Assembly: GCA_004554385.1 (NCBI GenBank)
Contig: SFMO01000120.1
Coordinates: 1-23,896, forward strand
Source of the DNA: Ruminococcus flavefaciens
Lineage (GTDB): Bacteria; Bacillota; Clostridia; Oscillospirales; Ruminococcaceae
Direction of reading: 5' to 3'
DNA length: 23,896 nt
Position numbers and translations under genes: made by a program. Numbering within the stretch: position 1 is the stretch's first letter; each line of letters opens with the position of its first letter. The notes under the pieces were generated by a model. That model was given only the letters and a program-made list of their open reading frames with translations, was not told where the DNA came from and ran no database searches. This document shows positions 23,401 to 23,896 of this stretch, in pieces.

Positions 23401-23896
23401 CAGGGTCTTCCCCGTGTTGAGGAACTCTTCGAAGCGCGTAAGCCCAAGAAGATGGCGGCGATTGCCGAAATCGACGGCGTTGTGGATATCGACGAATCCC
23501 ACCGCAGCGCGCTGCGCGATATCACCATTACCGCCGACGACGGCGAGGTCAAGCTCTATCAAGTGCCGTACTCCGTTGGCCTGCGTGTGGAGCAGGGCAA
23601 GCGCGTTCACAAGGGCGAACCCATTACGGACGGCGCGCTCAATCCCCATGACGTGCTGCGTATTTCCGGCCTTGAAGCGGTGCAGAACTATCTGACCCAG
23701 GGTGTTCTTGCGGTCTACCGGCAGCAGGGCGTTGACATCAACGACAAGCACATCGAGGTCATCATCCGTCAGATGATGCGCAAGGTGCGCGTGGAGGATC
23801 CCGGCGATACCGAGCTTCTGAGCGGTACGGTGGTGGATGTCTACGAGTTCGACGACGCAAATGAGAAGATTCAGGCGCGCATTGACGCCGGTGAAA
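20461..23896 (+). CDS. rpoC: RNA polymerase beta' subunit, 5' part (runs off the window)
   Basis: The first 1145 codons of beta', open at the right edge. The start is TTG at 20461 with AGGAGG seven bases upstream; there is no ATG nearby. Seen in order: zinc site C59, C61, C74, C77 (ECHCGK, CDRCG); [40 protein letters not shown]-type clamp region; catalytic NADFDGD at residues 499-505 (magnesium aspartates 501, 503, 505); MADSGARGS and the bridge/trigger region; second zinc site ([23 protein letters not shown]); [31 protein letters not shown]. From about 23,386 on, codon use changes abruptly to GCG, CTG, GTG and CGC with higher GC, unlike everything before it, while the frame and homology continue. 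The right-hand 480 bases may come from another genome. Confidence 0.95.
   Translation, partial: [1145 protein letters not shown]

Overview
The window looks like a chromosomal segment of an anaerobic, fibre-degrading Ruminococcus-type Firmicute (Oscillospiraceae, Ruminococcus flavefaciens/champanellensis-like). The main pointers are two secreted dockerin-bearing proteins (one a GH44 glucanase), Gram-positive-type signal peptides and strong AGGAGG ribosome binding sites, very regular TTGaca-N17-TATAAT promoters, and clostridial-type RpoB/RpoC. The organism assignment is inference from gene content, not from a database search.

Layout. Bases 1-500 hold no convincing gene but a dense cluster of short perfect inverted repeats, including two copies of a two-hairpin unit. 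Next come a C_GCAxxG_C_C family redox-type protein (501-980) and a membrane diguanylate cyclase with its own promoter (1091-2200). Two strong hairpins separate these from a minus-strand block. Reading leftwards from about 9300, that block holds an OmpR-type response regulator and histidine kinase (one transcript), a small unknown protein plus a second C_GCAxxG_C_C protein (own consensus promoter and terminator), and an XRE regulator followed by a GH44-dockerin enzyme. Divergent from the response regulator is a 787-residue secreted protein (9498-11861). I read it as three tandem divergent GH11-xylanase-like domains followed by a dockerin; only the third keeps both catalytic glutamates. Then come a DUF4003-like protein with a PPK2 polyphosphate kinase (12235-14195), a GntR/FadR regulator with a TraB/GumN-like lipoprotein that lacks the family's GxxH motifs (14369-16105), and finally rpoB and the 5' part of rpoC (16411 to the window edge).

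How the parts fit. The left two thirds is accessory: polysaccharide degradation (GH44 and GH11-like, both dockerin-borne and so presumably docked on a cellulosome), local regulators (XRE, two-component system, GntR), c-di-GMP signalling and small cysteine-rich proteins. The right third is the core RNA polymerase locus. Here rpoB has its own consensus promoter and is preceded by unrelated genes instead of the usual rplJ-rplL. RpoB ends in an 87-residue tail that is half Asp/Glu.

Points for a second look are the triple GH11-like protein, the acidic RpoB tail, the motif-less TraB-like lipoprotein, the covarying hairpin repeats at the left end, and a sharp change in codon use inside rpoC at about 23,370-23,415. 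That last point suggests either an assembly chimera or a recombined gene, so sequence right of about 23,400 should not be trusted as belonging to the same genome until checked.
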